Shown here in pieces: positions 11,624 through 23,628 of a DNA stretch of 64,000 bases. Below the pieces are notes generated by a model that was given only the letters and a program-made list of their open reading frames with translations, made no database searches and was not told the origin of the DNA. Made by a program: the position numbers and the translations under genes. The stretch is taken from NCBI GenBank assembly GCA_018105865.1, contig CM030841.1, positions 7,973,229 to 8,037,228 of the forward strand. The letters run 5' to 3'. This DNA is from Metaphire vulgaris. Lineage: Eukaryota > Annelida > Clitellata > Crassiclitellata > Megascolecidae. Each line of letters starts with the position of its first letter. Within the stretch, counting starts at the first letter, position 1.

Positions 11624-11959
11624 CAGGGGTTGGCAACCTACAGCCCATGGGCCACATTCGGCCCGCCAGTGAACCATTCGGCCCATCCTGCCCTCTGGCC
11701 CCCACAGCTTTCTTTGTAAAAAAAACCTCATCCCTTTTTTTTAAGTCTCACAGGCAAAACAGGTCTTCACTGTTATTTTGCACTTGGTATGTATATTTTT
11801 TTGGATAGCTTTTCAACTTTTTCCAGCACAAACTTTCTAAAAAACATAAACTTTAAAACTTTGTTGGGGTCCATCAATAAATTAATTAATGACATGGCCC
11901 TCAGACAGACACTGCCATAGCGATTTGGCCCTCACTGTCCAAAAGGTTGCCAGCCTCTG
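11624..11959. mobile_element. hAT-like MITE, family M
   Basis: Termini CAGGGGTTGGCAACC and GGTTGCCAGCCTCTG are inverted repeats of the Charlie-like hAT type. The flanking octamers aattgtga and agctacga match at 4/8, and every difference is a transition, so the duplication is only suggestive. Confidence 0.65.
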
Positions 11960-13137
11960 AGCTACGATCATGTTCCTGTCATTGATTTATATAAATAACA
12001 TTGCTAATTAAATTCATCTGCATTTGCCTTACATGTAAATGGCCTATAGATGCACACAAAGGGGCAGACAGACGGCTATGAATTTGAATTTATTTTGTAA
12101 CTCATTTTTGTGTTAAATACAGGTTATTATAATATTAATCTTATGGATGTTACTTCTCAGGAATTGATTTTTGCAGGCAGGAAAGATTTTCCAGCACCCT
12201 TTTAATGCGGCGGTGTTTGCCAAGAATTTCTAGTATGACATAATGAAATTGCAAATTGATTGATATAGGTTATAGTTTTAAAAGCAGAACAAGAATAATA
12301 GTTATTTATTAAATAATTTTTTTCTTCTGGTGACAGAAAATTTAAATCATGATGTTAGACATGTTTTGTGATTCTGCCCTTTGATAGAAGCAGTGCTAAT
12401 TAAGGTTACTACTGTACTAATAACAGAGCTCAAAGTTTGTAATTACCTAACTTTAGACCTTATCGTTAATCGTTATACAGTAAAATTGATCAATATTTGA
12501 ACTGTTGTTAACCAAGCATTACAACATCGATTTGAATTTAGAAATAGATGCCACAAGTAATGAGTGAATCTATTTTAACTGTGAGTAGAATTGGTGTTTA
12601 GGTCTTACACAGTATCAATTTTCCATGTTACAAACCAGAAGGTTAAAAAGTACCCTCACAAAACTAGTCACGAGATTTTTGTCCTAAGTAAGCAAGTAAA
12701 TTTATATAGCTGTTTTGGAAGTAGTACATTAGTAGCTGCTTATTCTTATGCACGTAATCTTTCTTAAAATAGTCATAGGAAAGGTGGATTGTCGGTCAGG
12801 CAAAGGACTGTATTTTCTGTTTTCTGAGCCGTTTTGGGGACCATTAGCCTATGTGTTGCCAAAGCGGAATTGGAAATAAATTCTACTTAAGAAATGCACT
12901 CTGTGTTATAGAATCACATACGTACACCTCAATAGGCCTATTTATATTAATTTGAGACAGATTGTATCAAAACTAGTGGATATTCCATAACTGGATGTAG
13001 GCCTATCCATGTGTAAAAGTGCAAATTTGTTTGTGTTTTCCGCAAACTAATTAAATTAACCATAAGTTGTGTGGATCATTCTTGACTGACTGCGCAAGGA
13101 TGACACGCAAATTCGTGAAGCGTTCCATATTTTTTAG
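11960..13137. other. AT-rich intergenic DNA with one LINE/SINE tail
   Basis: No gene seen. At 12690-12775 a copy of the 3'-tail family also found at 25925-26045 and 37825-37925 is present (minus orientation; tagctgcttattcttatgc). TAGGCCTA occurs at 12933 and 12998. Confidence 0.5.
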
Positions 13138-13280
13138 GGGGCGGAAGATGGCAGAGTGGGTTACGCGCTGGAGTGTCAAGCGTGCTGGAGCGGGTTCAAG
13201 CCCCGTTAGTGCCCCAGTGGCTTTCACACAGGCAGAAATGCCTCCTAAGCCACTTTAAATCATGCTAAGTTAAGTTACCA
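13138..13280 (+). mobile_element. tRNA-derived SINE, plus strand
   Basis: GATGGCAGAGTGGGTTACGC and GGGTTCAAGCCCCGTT correspond to A and B boxes of a Ser/Leu-type tRNA head. The tRNA-unrelated body CTTTCACACAGGCAGAAATG and CTCCTAAGCCACTTTAAATC follows. Matches the minus copies at 1262-1412 and 23569-23628. Confidence 0.75.
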
Positions 13281-13599
13281 ATATACACTGGTCTAAGAGT
13301 AAGACCTATCTCATTGAATGGCCAATCCATACATCTATCTATCCATTGATTCATCCGTCCACCCATTCATCCATCCATCTGTCGATCAATGTTGGTGGTT
13401 GATCAACATGGTTGCTTTGTGTGATCCGCTGGAGTCGAGTCTAAGCCTCTCGAGTTAATGTAAAAGAACGAACTCCTAATTTAGAGCTCTGAAGCTAACC
13501 TCTAATATGTAACTGGTCAAAAACCAACTTCCCTATTTGAATATTTTGTGGTTGATTAATTTCCCGACCACCCCATTGGTTGACATCATCAGGGTTCTG

Positions 13600-13936
13600 C
13601 AGTGTTTATTCTAGCCACCTTGACATTGGGGGGAGTTTGAAATGTTTGGGGGGAGAAGGTTTGTCTACCCAAAAACCTTGAGCAAAAAAGGTCATCCTGA
13701 TAGAATTTTTTTCTCGAATGTGGTGACGAGCAAAAAAAGGTCATCACATCCTTCTTTTTCTTTCAAATACTCTTCTATATGGTCATATCCTTCTCTTTTC
13801 CCCTCTCCAAAACAAAAAAACCCTCTCGTCACACTTTTGAGGGGAAATTTACATCCCCAATGCAACATATAGAAATTTGGGGGATTTTCAAACTTTGGGG
13901 GAATCCCCCCCAAAAAAAGGCCTAGAATAAACACTG
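13600..13936. mobile_element. MITE, family G (9-bp target duplication)
   Basis: Termini CAGTGTTTATTCTAG and CTAGAATAAACACTG are exact inverted repeats. Flanks agggttctg (13591-13599) and aggggtctg (13937-13945) match at 8 of 9. Contains gtgacgagcaaaaaaggtca, the shared internal motif in reverse. Confidence 0.85.
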
Positions 13937-13945
13937 AGGGGTCTG

Positions 13946-14615
13946 TCTGTCGGTGCTTTGGGCTGGTCTAAACTCCTATAGGCTACACCGTTACGCTATT
14001 AAATGTCAGCTGTGTTTGTCTCCCGTCGAGTCTTAATCCCCTTTATGCTCCCGATCTTCATTGTGGTCGTTTCACCCTTCAACCCTTTAAGTTTATGCGC
14101 ATAATTAAAGAGGCAGACGGGGGCTTCGGTCGACTTAGAGGGTCGTAAGAGCCAAAGGCCAAATCCTATCTGACAGAGAAAGACGAGTGTCGGGATACCG
14201 GAGTCATGACGTCTCTTGCTGCTATTAACCAATTTGGCATGTCCGCGAACGGACGTCTGTGGTATATGAGCTTCTAATCCGACAGAGGGACAGACACACA
14301 GAGAGACAGACACAGAGAGACGGACAGTCAACAAGACAGACACGGAGAGACACAGATACACGCAAAGACAAGCAGACGTACAAAAAATACACATACGCAC
14401 AGACAGGCAAGTGAATAGAAAGGGAGACAGCACAGAGACGCGAACACGGGCGAGTTCGAAGATCGGTGATTGATGATAGCCGGAGTCTCCGCCGGGCTTC
14501 GCTTATTGCCGATGTTATCCTTCATTACGACGGCCAACGTCGCTTCTGCCTCGCGGCGGCCTTTCGCCGATCCCAACGTCCGTCGTAACACGGACCTCTC
14601 TTAGACCCCCGTCCA

Positions 14616-14617
<2 letters not shown>
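13946..14617. other. Intergenic, CAGA-rich stretch
   Basis: 14275-14410 is rich in GACAGACACAGAGA-type simple sequence. The rest has no recognised gene or repeat. Long minus-strand frames here are products of the simple repeat. Confidence 0.5.

Positions 14618-14660
<43 letters not shown>
14618..14660. repeat. (TC)n microsatellite
   Basis: Perfect CT dinucleotide run. Confidence 0.97.
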
Positions 14661-14662
<2 letters not shown>

Positions 14663-14908
14663 CCGATGCGCAGAAGACATTGATCTTTTTCGCATTTTAT
14701 CCCCATTCGCGTACTCCCAAACCTGTCTCGGGAATATTTTTCATCTCTACGGTTCCATTCATACGATTCTAAAGGCGAGCTCTCTATCTTTCATGTCTAC
14801 CCGACTACCCCGCTTCTTCTTCTTTCGACGACTTTCATCTGAAAGCGAACCGTTGGACATCCAGAAATTCATTTAACTGGACTGCCCGGATGTCGATCTG
14901 GATTCATT

Positions 14909-16723
14909 ACACTGGTCTACGTCAATTTTGCTGACTTGAAGACAACATGTGATCTTTATGTATTTTGGTGTGCTGAATCCAAAAATCATACCCATTTTCT
15001 CCTATCACGTCCAGTTTTTCCGCAAAACGCTGTTTACTGATTTACTGTTTACTGTAATAATGTAGCATTATGTATTATAATTCTTTAGCTATATTGAATA
15101 TGCAAAAAGTTAAGGATGTGCAAAAAGATATGCTTAATATGCAGTGGGCATAACTATTTAATAATACAACAGTTTAATAGGCAGTTTTAAACTGCAGACG
15201 TCAGCATTTTATGGATATAGGCCTATATAAGCAGCGTGAAACCGACGGCAGCATTCAGTCGTTCATGAGGCTTACAAGTCGCAGTAAATTTAACTATTCT
15301 AACTAGCTTTCTGTGGAATATGTCACCCAGCACCCGAACACTTCGTGAGCAGTGCAGGAATGATCCTGACAAATTTTGCTACATCTGAGGTTGCTTTACA
15401 ACACCTAAACAAAGGAGATAGGTGTCTGAATTTGTGCATAAAGCTTAGCATGCATATTTCGCAGTTAAATTGAGTGACCAGGAAAACCTTGGGCACCACA
15501 TAAAGTGTGCAGGACATGTGTTGAAAGCCTCAGACAGTTCATAATGTGACTAAAGGTCAGAGAAAAAGTCTTAACTTTGGAGTTCCAATGGTGTGGCGAG
15601 AGCCTCGAAACCATGCATGTTGATGACTGCTACTTCTGTCTGGTAAATATTTCAGGCATGTCCACAAAGGCAAAATCTTCCATCCAGTACCCAAATCTCC
15701 CCTCTGCTCTGAGACCAGTTGCTCACTGTGACAAAGTTCCTGTACCTATTTGCACTACTTTGGGAGTTTCTTACGAAGATGAATTTTGTCAGTCAACAGA
15801 CACCGATTGCGAAGATTTCGTGGCCTTAGAAGTTGACGCTGGAATGCACCAAACATTCAAGCAAGCTGAGTTTAATGACCTAATATGAGACCTAGATCTG
15901 CCGAAGCCGTCAGCAGAGTTACTGGGTTCAAGACTGAAGGAAAAGAATCTGTTCAGTGTTGGCCCCAGGAACCACGCTTATGTATCATGGCAGAGAGAAT
16001 GAATCTTTTCAAACATTTCCATATGGAGGAGGAGTTTGTATACTGCATCAACATCAAAGGACTTTTTGAATCAATGGGATGTTATAGTTGTAGACAAGAT
16101 GCTTTTTGCGACCTGATTACTGACTTACTTGGCAATTTAAGAGTCGAGAATTATGACCTTTCAGTTAAAAATTCGAAGATTGCTTTTCGAAGACTGGGAG
16201 CAAACATGAGTGTCAAGTTGCATTTCTTTCATAGCTATCTGAACTTCAAATCTTGGAGCTATGAGTGAAGAACAAGGAGAATGCTTCCATCAAGACATCA
16301 AGACCATGGAACGTAGATATCAAGGCAGATGGAACTCGAACATTATGGCAGACTAAGTACTGCTGGTGTTTACAGCGTGACAACTGTGACCATAACTATA
16401 CCGGAGCATCCAAAAAAAGAAGATTCCTTTCTCAAAACTTAAATTTAAGCAACTAGCTATTGCTCTTATTGCTCTCTTGGTTAGAAGACAGACTCATTTT
16501 TGGGCTGAATAAAAAATATTACGTGTTATCGGTTCTTCAGAATTTCCTATTTTCCCTTATGTTTGACTTTAACACCTTTAATTAAGCATTCCTAATTTGC
16601 GAAAAAATTTGACGTGTTGCATAATTTTTGACTTCATATCTGGAATCAGCACCTCTCAATTGGGTAAAATCAGCAAAAATACCTAGGTCAGCAGAAATTT
16701 TTTTTAAAAATGTAGACCAGTGT
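14909..16723 (+). mobile_element. DNA transposon relic with ~115-bp inverted termini around a decayed ORF
   Basis: The left end starts ACACTGGTCTAC and the right end, inverted, also starts ACACTGGTCTAC. Further inside both share GCTGAC, GTGCTGA(A/T)TCCA, (A/T)TCACGTC or ACACGTC and a TTTTTCCGCAAA-like block, so the termini are inverted repeats of roughly 115 bp. Flanks are gattcatt (14901-14908) and tattcatt (16724-16731), a 7/8 duplication. The only coding content is the broken frame at 15319-16456. Superfamily not assigned. Confidence 0.78.
15319..16456 (+). pseudogene. Decayed, internally deleted copy of a multicopy intronless gene family
   Basis: Across three frames it reads, in order: STRTLREQCRNDPDKFCYI, PMVWREP, DDCYFCLVNISGMSTKAKSS, QYPNLPSALRPVAHCDKVPV, LGSRLKEKNLF, FHMEEEFVYCINIKGLFESM, MSVKLHFFHSYLNF, SEEQGECFHQDIKTMERRY and ADYCW-like residues. 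From memory this is a widely multiplied family of hypothetical proteins in cnidarians, insects and other animals (FCYICG start, SEEQGERFHQDI near the end). The central part of the usual protein is missing, and stops and frameshifts interrupt the rest. It lies between inverted termini, so it may be a transposase or passenger of that element. Its biochemical role is unknown to me. Confidence 0.7.
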
Positions 16724-17398
16724 TATTCATTCGATACTATAAAGTATAACCAATAGGCACCCGCTCTTAATTAACGGAGCAAGTAGGCTACTGTAGTAGG
16801 CCTACGCACACGGCACAAGTATAAGATTCCTTAGAATTAGACGAGTAATAAAAGTCGAGAACGTTAAAGCAGAGAATTAAAAGTAAAACCCGGGTCAAGA
16901 AGTCATCATCGCAGGAGCGTCAACATGGACTAACGTTTAGAACGAACCAGGTTCAACCTCTTTATAGTCTATTCTGAAACGGCAATCAGTTGAACCAGGT
17001 ATCAACGCTTGATTTTCCTGGATACCAAAGTCGGAGAGAGATTGGTGAAGGCGAAAATTTTGGGGCGTAAGCAGTCCGACCCCACCGCTTTTTAAAAGGG
17101 GGGAGCGGGAGGGAAGAGAGGGCGAAGGATAAAGGAGATGTTAGGAATGGAGGGAAGTAGGAAAGGGAGAGGAGCGAGTGTTTTTGCTCTGGTCGCTATT
17201 TTCCTAGCTACGCCAATGCTAGTAGGCTATGTCATTGAGTATTTCATGGGCTATTTAAAAATCCCACCATAATTTGCAATATCCCAAAATCCCCCAAAAT
17301 GGGGATGGGATTTTCCATATTCACGGGTGGGTATACTTTAAAAAACCTATTATATCCCTCCAATGGCGATGTGAGGATTACGCCAATGGTGCTGCCAG
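16724..17398. other. Intergenic; decayed repeat ends
   Basis: No gene. 17045-17215 looks like a decayed MITE (ggggcgtaag ... ctacgccaatg). TAGGCCTA at 16797. Confidence 0.4.
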
Positions 17399-17942
17399 AC
17401 TACAATACAGGGGGATAGAAATAAAGCAGGTAGCCTAACACAGTTCAAATATCTAGGAAACATTTTCACAAGCGATGAAAGGAGTGAAAAGGACATTGAA
17501 ACCAGAATAGGAATGGCGAAGACAGCCTTTCAGCCTTTACACAACTTAAAAAGATCCTCACAAATAAATACATTACCACACCAACACGGCTCAGATTTCT
17601 TCAAAACTATATTTGGACAGTTCTGATGTTCGGGTCAGAAGCATGGACGTTGACAAAAACAACAGAAAAGCCTTTGGTGTAAAAAGAAAATTGCTACGAA
17701 CCATAAGAAAGCAACAGTTGGAATTTTTCGGACATCTAATTAGGAAGGAATGATGGATTAGAAAACCTAGTCATAACAGGAGAAATAGAGTGTAAAAGAG
17801 CAAGAGGAAGACAACGAATAAAATAGCCTAAGAAAAGCAACAAGAGCTAAAGACAACATCGAATTGATAAGAAAAACCATAAACAGAGAAGAGTGGAAAT
17901 CCATGGTCGCCGACGTGGCAATACATGGCCCACGAAGAAGAA
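17399..17942 (+). mobile_element. RTE LINE 3' fragment with internal deletion
   Basis: Matches the RTE at 33095-33718 (cacagttcaaatatctagga, gagtggaaatccatggtcgc) but lacks about 100 bp after 17670 and carries frameshifts. Ends CACGAAGAAGAA. Flanked by gctgccag at 17391-17398 and 17943-17950. Confidence 0.8.
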
Positions 17943-18481
17943 GCTGCCAGCGAAAAATTATTATAGATCTTCGATATCTAATTTTGCTCGAGCATACGGA
18001 CTTAAGAGTAATACTATTATCGTTACCGAAACGTTCTGTGGATTCGTAACCGAAATGATTGGCTGTAATTGGTTTCATTATGAAATCAATAGAGTAGTAC
18101 TGGAGACTCTGTCGAAAAGGACGCAACACAGCGTCTAGCAGTGCTCGGAGAGAGTGATGCTTAGAGCCCTCCTTAGATCGGCTATCGGTCTGTACGTGTG
18201 TGTGTCGGGAATGAAGCGATGTATGAAACTGGTCGTGTTCATATTACAGCTGACGTGCTCTCTTTCGTGCAGTGTAATTGATTTCCACGGTCTGTCCGGT
18301 TGCACTAACGTCTACTGTAATCCGTTCCAATTAAGTGTACGCTGTACAATGACATCCATAATTCGATCCTGGGTCTTTGGTTCGCGCTGTACGGATAGAG
18401 ATCCGTCATCCGTTTCCTGGAGTATAATTTATGGAGAGCCGTGACTGCACAAAGGCGTCTCAGTCTTCTCGAACGTATTCG

Positions 18482-18484
<3 letters not shown>
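17943..18484. other. Intergenic, nothing recognised
   Basis: Contains short frames only, without similarity that I recognise. Confidence 0.4.

Positions 18485-18541
<57 letters not shown>
18485..18541. repeat. (GA)n microsatellite
   Basis: Perfect AG run. Confidence 0.97.
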
Positions 18542-18542
<1 letters not shown>

Positions 18543-18698
18543 AACGATGATAGTCTGGTTTAAATAATTCACTGGATTGCCTGGACAGTGGGACAATTGT
18601 GGAAATGCATGATTGAGATAATGAAGCTGGTGTTTGATTTGTTAAATAAAATAGAGCATCGGCAACGGTTCGAGGGCACACCCCACTGAACCACTCTA

Positions 18699-18919
<221 letters not shown>

Positions 18920-19108
18920 CTAGGCTACATTTAACAATGAATCAGCAAACCTTGTTGAATGACAATGTTTCGGATGATTCAACATAGATTTCAAATATTG
19001 AGGTTGGCCAGACTGCAGTATTTTATAAACCAGAAGACCAGTTTTGAGTACAATTATCTGCTCCACCGGCAGCCGGTGTAACTGGTAAGAGCAGGTTAAA
19101 TTTAACAT
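18920..19108 (-). mobile_element. LINE (L2/CR1/Jockey-like) RT fragment, minus strand
   Basis: The minus frame reads LPVEQIIVLKTGLLVYKILQ and PQYLKSMLN. This corresponds to the LHWLPVxxRIxxKxxxLxYKxLxxxxPxYL thumb region of CR1/L2-type reverse transcriptases. A short fragment only. Confidence 0.55.
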
Positions 19109-20037
19109 GTATCAAGTGATCCTGTGCCAAATTTCGAAATTACCTTGACGGCTTAAGGTGCTGCAGTTGTTGGGTGCAAAGCGATATGCAACTGTTCGAG
19201 GTCGATGACTATTTGCGCTATATGATCGGCATCGACAAAGTAGTCCAATTGACAATTTGACATAATGTTTTAAGACAATAGCACACTCCGTTACGATGCT
19301 CCCTAAACTCCTCTTCTGAAACCTTGGCTACGCCATCAAAACGAACTCGGATTTGCCATTCTGCCCAACCGTACAAGGCAGCTGGGCCTACTTTAAAATC
19401 GCGTGACATCAATGAAGAAAAAACAGATGGGCAGACATACAGGCAGATAAAGACACGCACAATCGAAGAGATACGAGATAATCATGAACAATCAATCTCA
19501 CCGCCGCCAACTTGTCACATTCGTTAGGCCTACGATAGGATCTTGCATAATTTTTCCATTGACTATAACATACGAGATAAGACATGCACCGATTCTTTCT
19601 AGTCCTGATAAGTTTACGAAGGTAGAAAACCAGAAATGATAACAACTCTCAACGGAATCATAGTAATTTTTATCGTTCGGAATGGCACCCAAGTGCCGAT
19701 AAACGTGCATCTTGAGGCCGTTTTAGATGCTATCGGCGCCCCATAGTCTACAGTGCTGGCCGCCTGTCTCCTCTGCGCTATGGAGCGCCGCCAACGGTCA
19801 CCACAATTCTACGATTGCTTCCTTCGTAATCAAACAAAAAAACGTTTAGGCGGCCGCTTGAATGTCTGAATAATAGCGTTCTCTTGATCGCATTGTCTCG
19901 ATGCGTGTCCATGCCTCGTCGTCAGAAAGAGGCACTGCGTTGCATTAGCCTTCCGTCTTATTAACGAGGCCCCGAGTATGTACACTGTACACTGTACAGT
20001 ATACCTTGCAGATCTGTGGAGGCGAAGGGGCTACTCG
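19109..20037. other. Intergenic, nothing recognised
   Basis: No gene or defined repeat. tacactgtacactgtacagtatac at 19980-20003 is a small palindromic simple stretch. TAGGCCTA at 19525. Confidence 0.4.
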
Positions 20038-20355
20038 TCCAAGGGCGGTTCCACGTTGGGGGGATGACTGGGGATGCATGCCCCACCGAGATTGTTGTTT
20101 GCTTGTCAGCGTTTCAGGTTTCAAAGGGGTTTACCGGTCCGAGTCGTTATACGCCGCTACATGTCCGCCGGGTATTTGTATACAAAACAGAGCTGATGAC
20201 CTTTTCTTGCCTGTCGCCCTTTTCGGGAAGTTTTATTTACATTTGCCGGGCAAAACACCGTTAATGACCTGTTTTGCTTGTCAACCTTTTTCGAGATTTC
20301 ATTTAGGCCTACCTCACCCCCACCAACATCCTAGAAATTCATCGCACCCCCATCA
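20038..20355. mobile_element. Decayed family A MITE
   Basis: Contains AGGGCGGTTCCACGTTGGGG, GGGGATGCATG, the motif TTTTGCTTGTCAACC (20266) and CACCCCCACCAACATCCTAG, all in the family A order. The right terminus is missing and no duplication is visible. Confidence 0.6.
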
Positions 20356-20760
20356 ACTTCCTAAACATTCCTTGAATTTCCCCCAACAAGAATTATAAAC
20401 TTAACTATTTTAGTTACTTAATTAATTTGTATTCCAGTTTTATTTTTGACTTCGCTAGTATAAATTAGTTAAGTGTCTTGCGTCATTATATATTTCTGTT
20501 TATTTCTTGCGTCATTATTATGTATTTCTGTTTGTGTTGCTGGTCTTATGTTGTTGAATTTGCTGAATAAACGCATTCTTCTTCTTAATTCTACTGTCAG
20601 AATGATTGGGTAAAATTCAGAACGCTTGCTGTCAGAGGGTTCAATTTTTTCATCTTCGTTTCACATGTTAGCATTTTAAATTGACTTCCTCTCGAAGATG
20701 GCGCATATAAGTAATAGATAGCTCAGGCTCGCGTCGCTATATAGGCCTAACAACCGCAGG

Positions 20761-20959
20761 CAGTGTTTTATGCAGACTCCAGGTCTTTGGGGAGGTAGGA
20801 GGGAATTGACTTGCTGGAGGGGAAGAGGGACAGTTCAAGGCACATACATTTTTAGTGCTGAGATTTTTTGGGCGGGGGTGGAATTTTGATGTTTTGGGGG
20901 GTGGGGTGTTGGGGGTGGGGTGGAAATCTCCCCACCTAATAGACCTGTATAAAACGCTG
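20761..20959. mobile_element. hAT-like MITE, family F
   Basis: Starts CAGTGTTTTATGCAGACTCC and ends AGACCTGTATAAAACGCTG. Target duplication accgcagg (20753-20760) / acctcagg (20960-20967), 7/8. Confidence 0.82.
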
Positions 20960-21193
20960 ACCTCAGGTACGTGTATTGGATTTGCCACCAGAGGTGGTAG
21001 CAGCCACTATTGTGCATGCCATCTTCGCGCCCAGAACCGTTTTGCATCTACGTGCTGCGTCGATGCGATTGGCGCCTGCGTCGCTTCCTTCCTTCCCTTT
21101 CTTTTTCCCCGTCTGCATCATTGGCTGTTGGTGTTTTCCACAAAAATCGACTTCATCGACTGAGCTTCGTTTGAAAGAAAACGGAAACGAAGA

Positions 21194-21220
21194 ACGACGA
21201 CGACGACGACGACGACGACG
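21194..21220. repeat. (GAC)n microsatellite
   Basis: Nine tandem triplets. Confidence 0.95.
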
Positions 21221-21284
21221 TGCAAGAGTCGTTTCCGGAAGTCTTAGAAACGAAGCGTCGTCTTTCAGGCAGAGAACAGTGGAG

Positions 21285-21838
21285 TAGCGTTGCGCTAACC
21301 GAGTAGTTTAGGAGTCGAGTAGGAGTCGAGTAGGAGTCGAGTAGCTTAGCGAGTACTCGAGTACTCGCGTAAAACCGGAAATACATGATTTGCAAACGTT
21401 ACACGTCGCATAATGCTTATTATTTGCCTCATGGCACTCGTTTAACCAAAGCAGAACATTAGATACAGTTACATATCAATTTTTCGGATATTCAAGCGTT
21501 TTCAAATTTAGTATAACAGAAGTTACAGAACAGAAACTATTTTACCGGTACTGGCAAAAAATCTGAGGTCCTCACTAGAGTTGGCCCACTGACGACTGCC
21601 ACACTGTGGGCAGCATCTTAACTAACTGGGGCATAACGATTGAGAATAACCTAAATAAGACTGATTAATAATTTGTAACAAATAACGGTAGGCCAAATTT
21701 TAATGAAATTCTTTGGTTATTCTTTATTTATCTATTTTATTCTTTATTTAGTTATTCTATGCGAGTACTCGACTCCAAAAAATTACTCCAATTTGGAGTC
21801 GAGTACTCGCGTTATTCGAGTTACTCGGCGCAGCCCTA
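21285..21838. mobile_element. hAT-like element, family N, with GAGTACTCG repeats
   Basis: Starts TAGCGTTGCGCTAACCGAGT and ends TACTCGGCGCAGCCCTA, imperfect inverted termini. Perfect 8-bp duplication cagtggag (21277-21284, 21839-21846). Subterminal zones hold three direct copies of GGAGTCGAGTA at the left and the inverted form at the right. Confidence 0.85.
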
Positions 21839-21884
21839 CAGTGGAGTATAGAAGGGAGCACAACGACACTGGTTCCACAGCCGC

Positions 21885-22640
21885 TTTAAGAGAAAAGGAA
21901 GCTGGCTGCACGGATTTAAGTAGACAACGCTGTTTCCAGGCTTTAAGAAGACGACGCTGCAGGTTTCACGGCTTTAACAAGACGACGCTGGTTCCACGGC
22001 TTTAACAAGAGGATACTGGTTTCAGAGCTTTAACAAAACGACGCTGGTTCCACGGCTTTAGCAAGAGGATACTGGTTCCAGGGCTTTAACAAGACGACGC
22101 TGGTTCCACGGCTCTAACAAGAGGACGCTGGTTCCACGGCTTTAACAAGACTACGCTGGTTCCACGGCTTTAGCAAGAGGATACTGGTTTCAGACCTTTA
22201 ACAAGACGACGCTGGTTCCACGGCTTTGACAAGAGGACACTGGTTTCAGGGCTTTAACAAGACGACGCTGGTTCCACGGCTTTAACAAGACGACGCTGGT
22301 TCCACGGCTTTAACAAGAGGACCCACGCAGTGTTTTATACAGGCCTGTTAGAAGGGGAGATTTCCTCCCCCAAAACCTCAAAATTTCCAAAAAAAAAAAA
22401 ATCCCAGCACTTACACAAATTTTGCATTGAACTGTGTATTTCCTCCAACCAAGTCGATTCCCCGAAAACCTCAATTTCCCCCAATGGCCTGGAGTCTGGA
22501 TAAAACACTGGACCCACGGCTTTAACAAGACGACGCTGGTTCCACGGCTTTAACAAGAGGACCCACGGCTTTAACAAGACGACGCTGGCTACACGGCTTT
22601 AATAAGAGGACGCTGGTTCCAGGACTTTAACAAGAGGACG
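21885..22640. repeat. 28-bp minisatellite
   Basis: Over 20 imperfect copies of a 28-bp unit, ctggttccacggctttaaca followed by agaggata or agacgacg. The unit is not a multiple of three and the frames are broken, so it is not read as coding. The array is split by the MITE at 22328-22510. Confidence 0.93.
22328..22510. mobile_element. hAT-like MITE, family F, inside the minisatellite
   Basis: Starts CAGTGTTTTATACAGGCCTG and ends GGATAAAACACTG. Perfect duplication gacccacg (22320-22327 and 22511-22518). The site is within a minisatellite unit. Confidence 0.9.
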
Positions 22641-23416
22641 CGGCTTCGTGGCTGGCCCTAGAGAGCGGAGGCGTCGGAGAGAAGCGCAATGTTTACCGGA
22701 GCGATGTCCGAAGTGGCCTTTAGGAGCAGCGCCTCTGGTGACGGATGACGCAACTAAGGAACCGCATCAGTCGAGATTCATTTCGCCGGATGAATGGATG
22801 GATAAGTTGGATGGATTCAGCGGATGAATGGATGACGAATGGACGGACCGCTGAGCGGATGGGTGGGTGGGTGAAGGGGGGGGTTAGAGGGAGTGCGGTC
22901 AAAGGGGGAGGGGAGGCGGAACAGAACAGCAGACGACATGAAATGGAATTGGAACGATCGTCTGCCTAACTCCGGCGGCGACAGACGGCGGCATCGAGAA
23001 ATTACCGGATTAACATCGCTTTGGATGGATGGATGGATGGATGGATGGATGGAACGAGGCGGTCAGAGTTATAAATGGACGTAGACGGGATCGCCGTAAG
23101 TGAAGGAATCGACAAATGAAACTTTATGAAGGCGGTGACTGACCTCGCGACGCGATGGACGAACACACGTAAAATCGTTCAATCTGTCAATACACCCGAT
23201 GCATGCGATGGAATTGGATGGCCAATTGCACTGATCAGAACACGCCTTAGATCTCGAAGATGCCACTTGCTGGAAATGGAAGACAGAGATGAATCGCGAC
23301 GCTGAAAGAATTCTAGAAAATGTCAATACAGTTCTTATTTTAAAATTAGCCTGTGTGTGAACTATGCATCGATAATTATAATAACCTTTCTGGACGCTGT
23401 ACTGTATGTAGGCTTA
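22641..23416. other. Intergenic with GGAT simple repeats
   Basis: 22788-22850 and 23022-23052 are (GGAT)n-like. No gene. Confidence 0.5.
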
Positions 23417-23466
23417 CAGTAGAACTTCGTTATTACGGATTCGGTTAGAACGCATCCTTGGTTATA
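23417..23466 (+). mobile_element. Single end of a pogo-like TA element
   Basis: CAGTAGAACTTCGTTATTAC next to TA matches the ends of 26364-26771 and 40024-40334. The partner end is not present. Confidence 0.55.
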
Positions 23467-23469
23467 AGT

Positions 23470-23628
<159 letters not shown>

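Noticed and set aside
13067..13258. tRNA-Ser/Leu-like sequence as a working tRNA gene
   Set aside because: A and B boxes are present, but the acceptor stem and 3' end do not pair, and the body continues as a SINE also found at 1262-1412 and 23569-23628.
15577..16268. Two separate small genes
   Set aside because: They are consecutive pieces of one decayed family member split by frameshifts, inside a transposon.
21885..22640. Regular 28-bp repeats as a CRISPR-like array
   Set aside because: Units are directly contiguous with no unique spacers, in animal DNA. It is a minisatellite.
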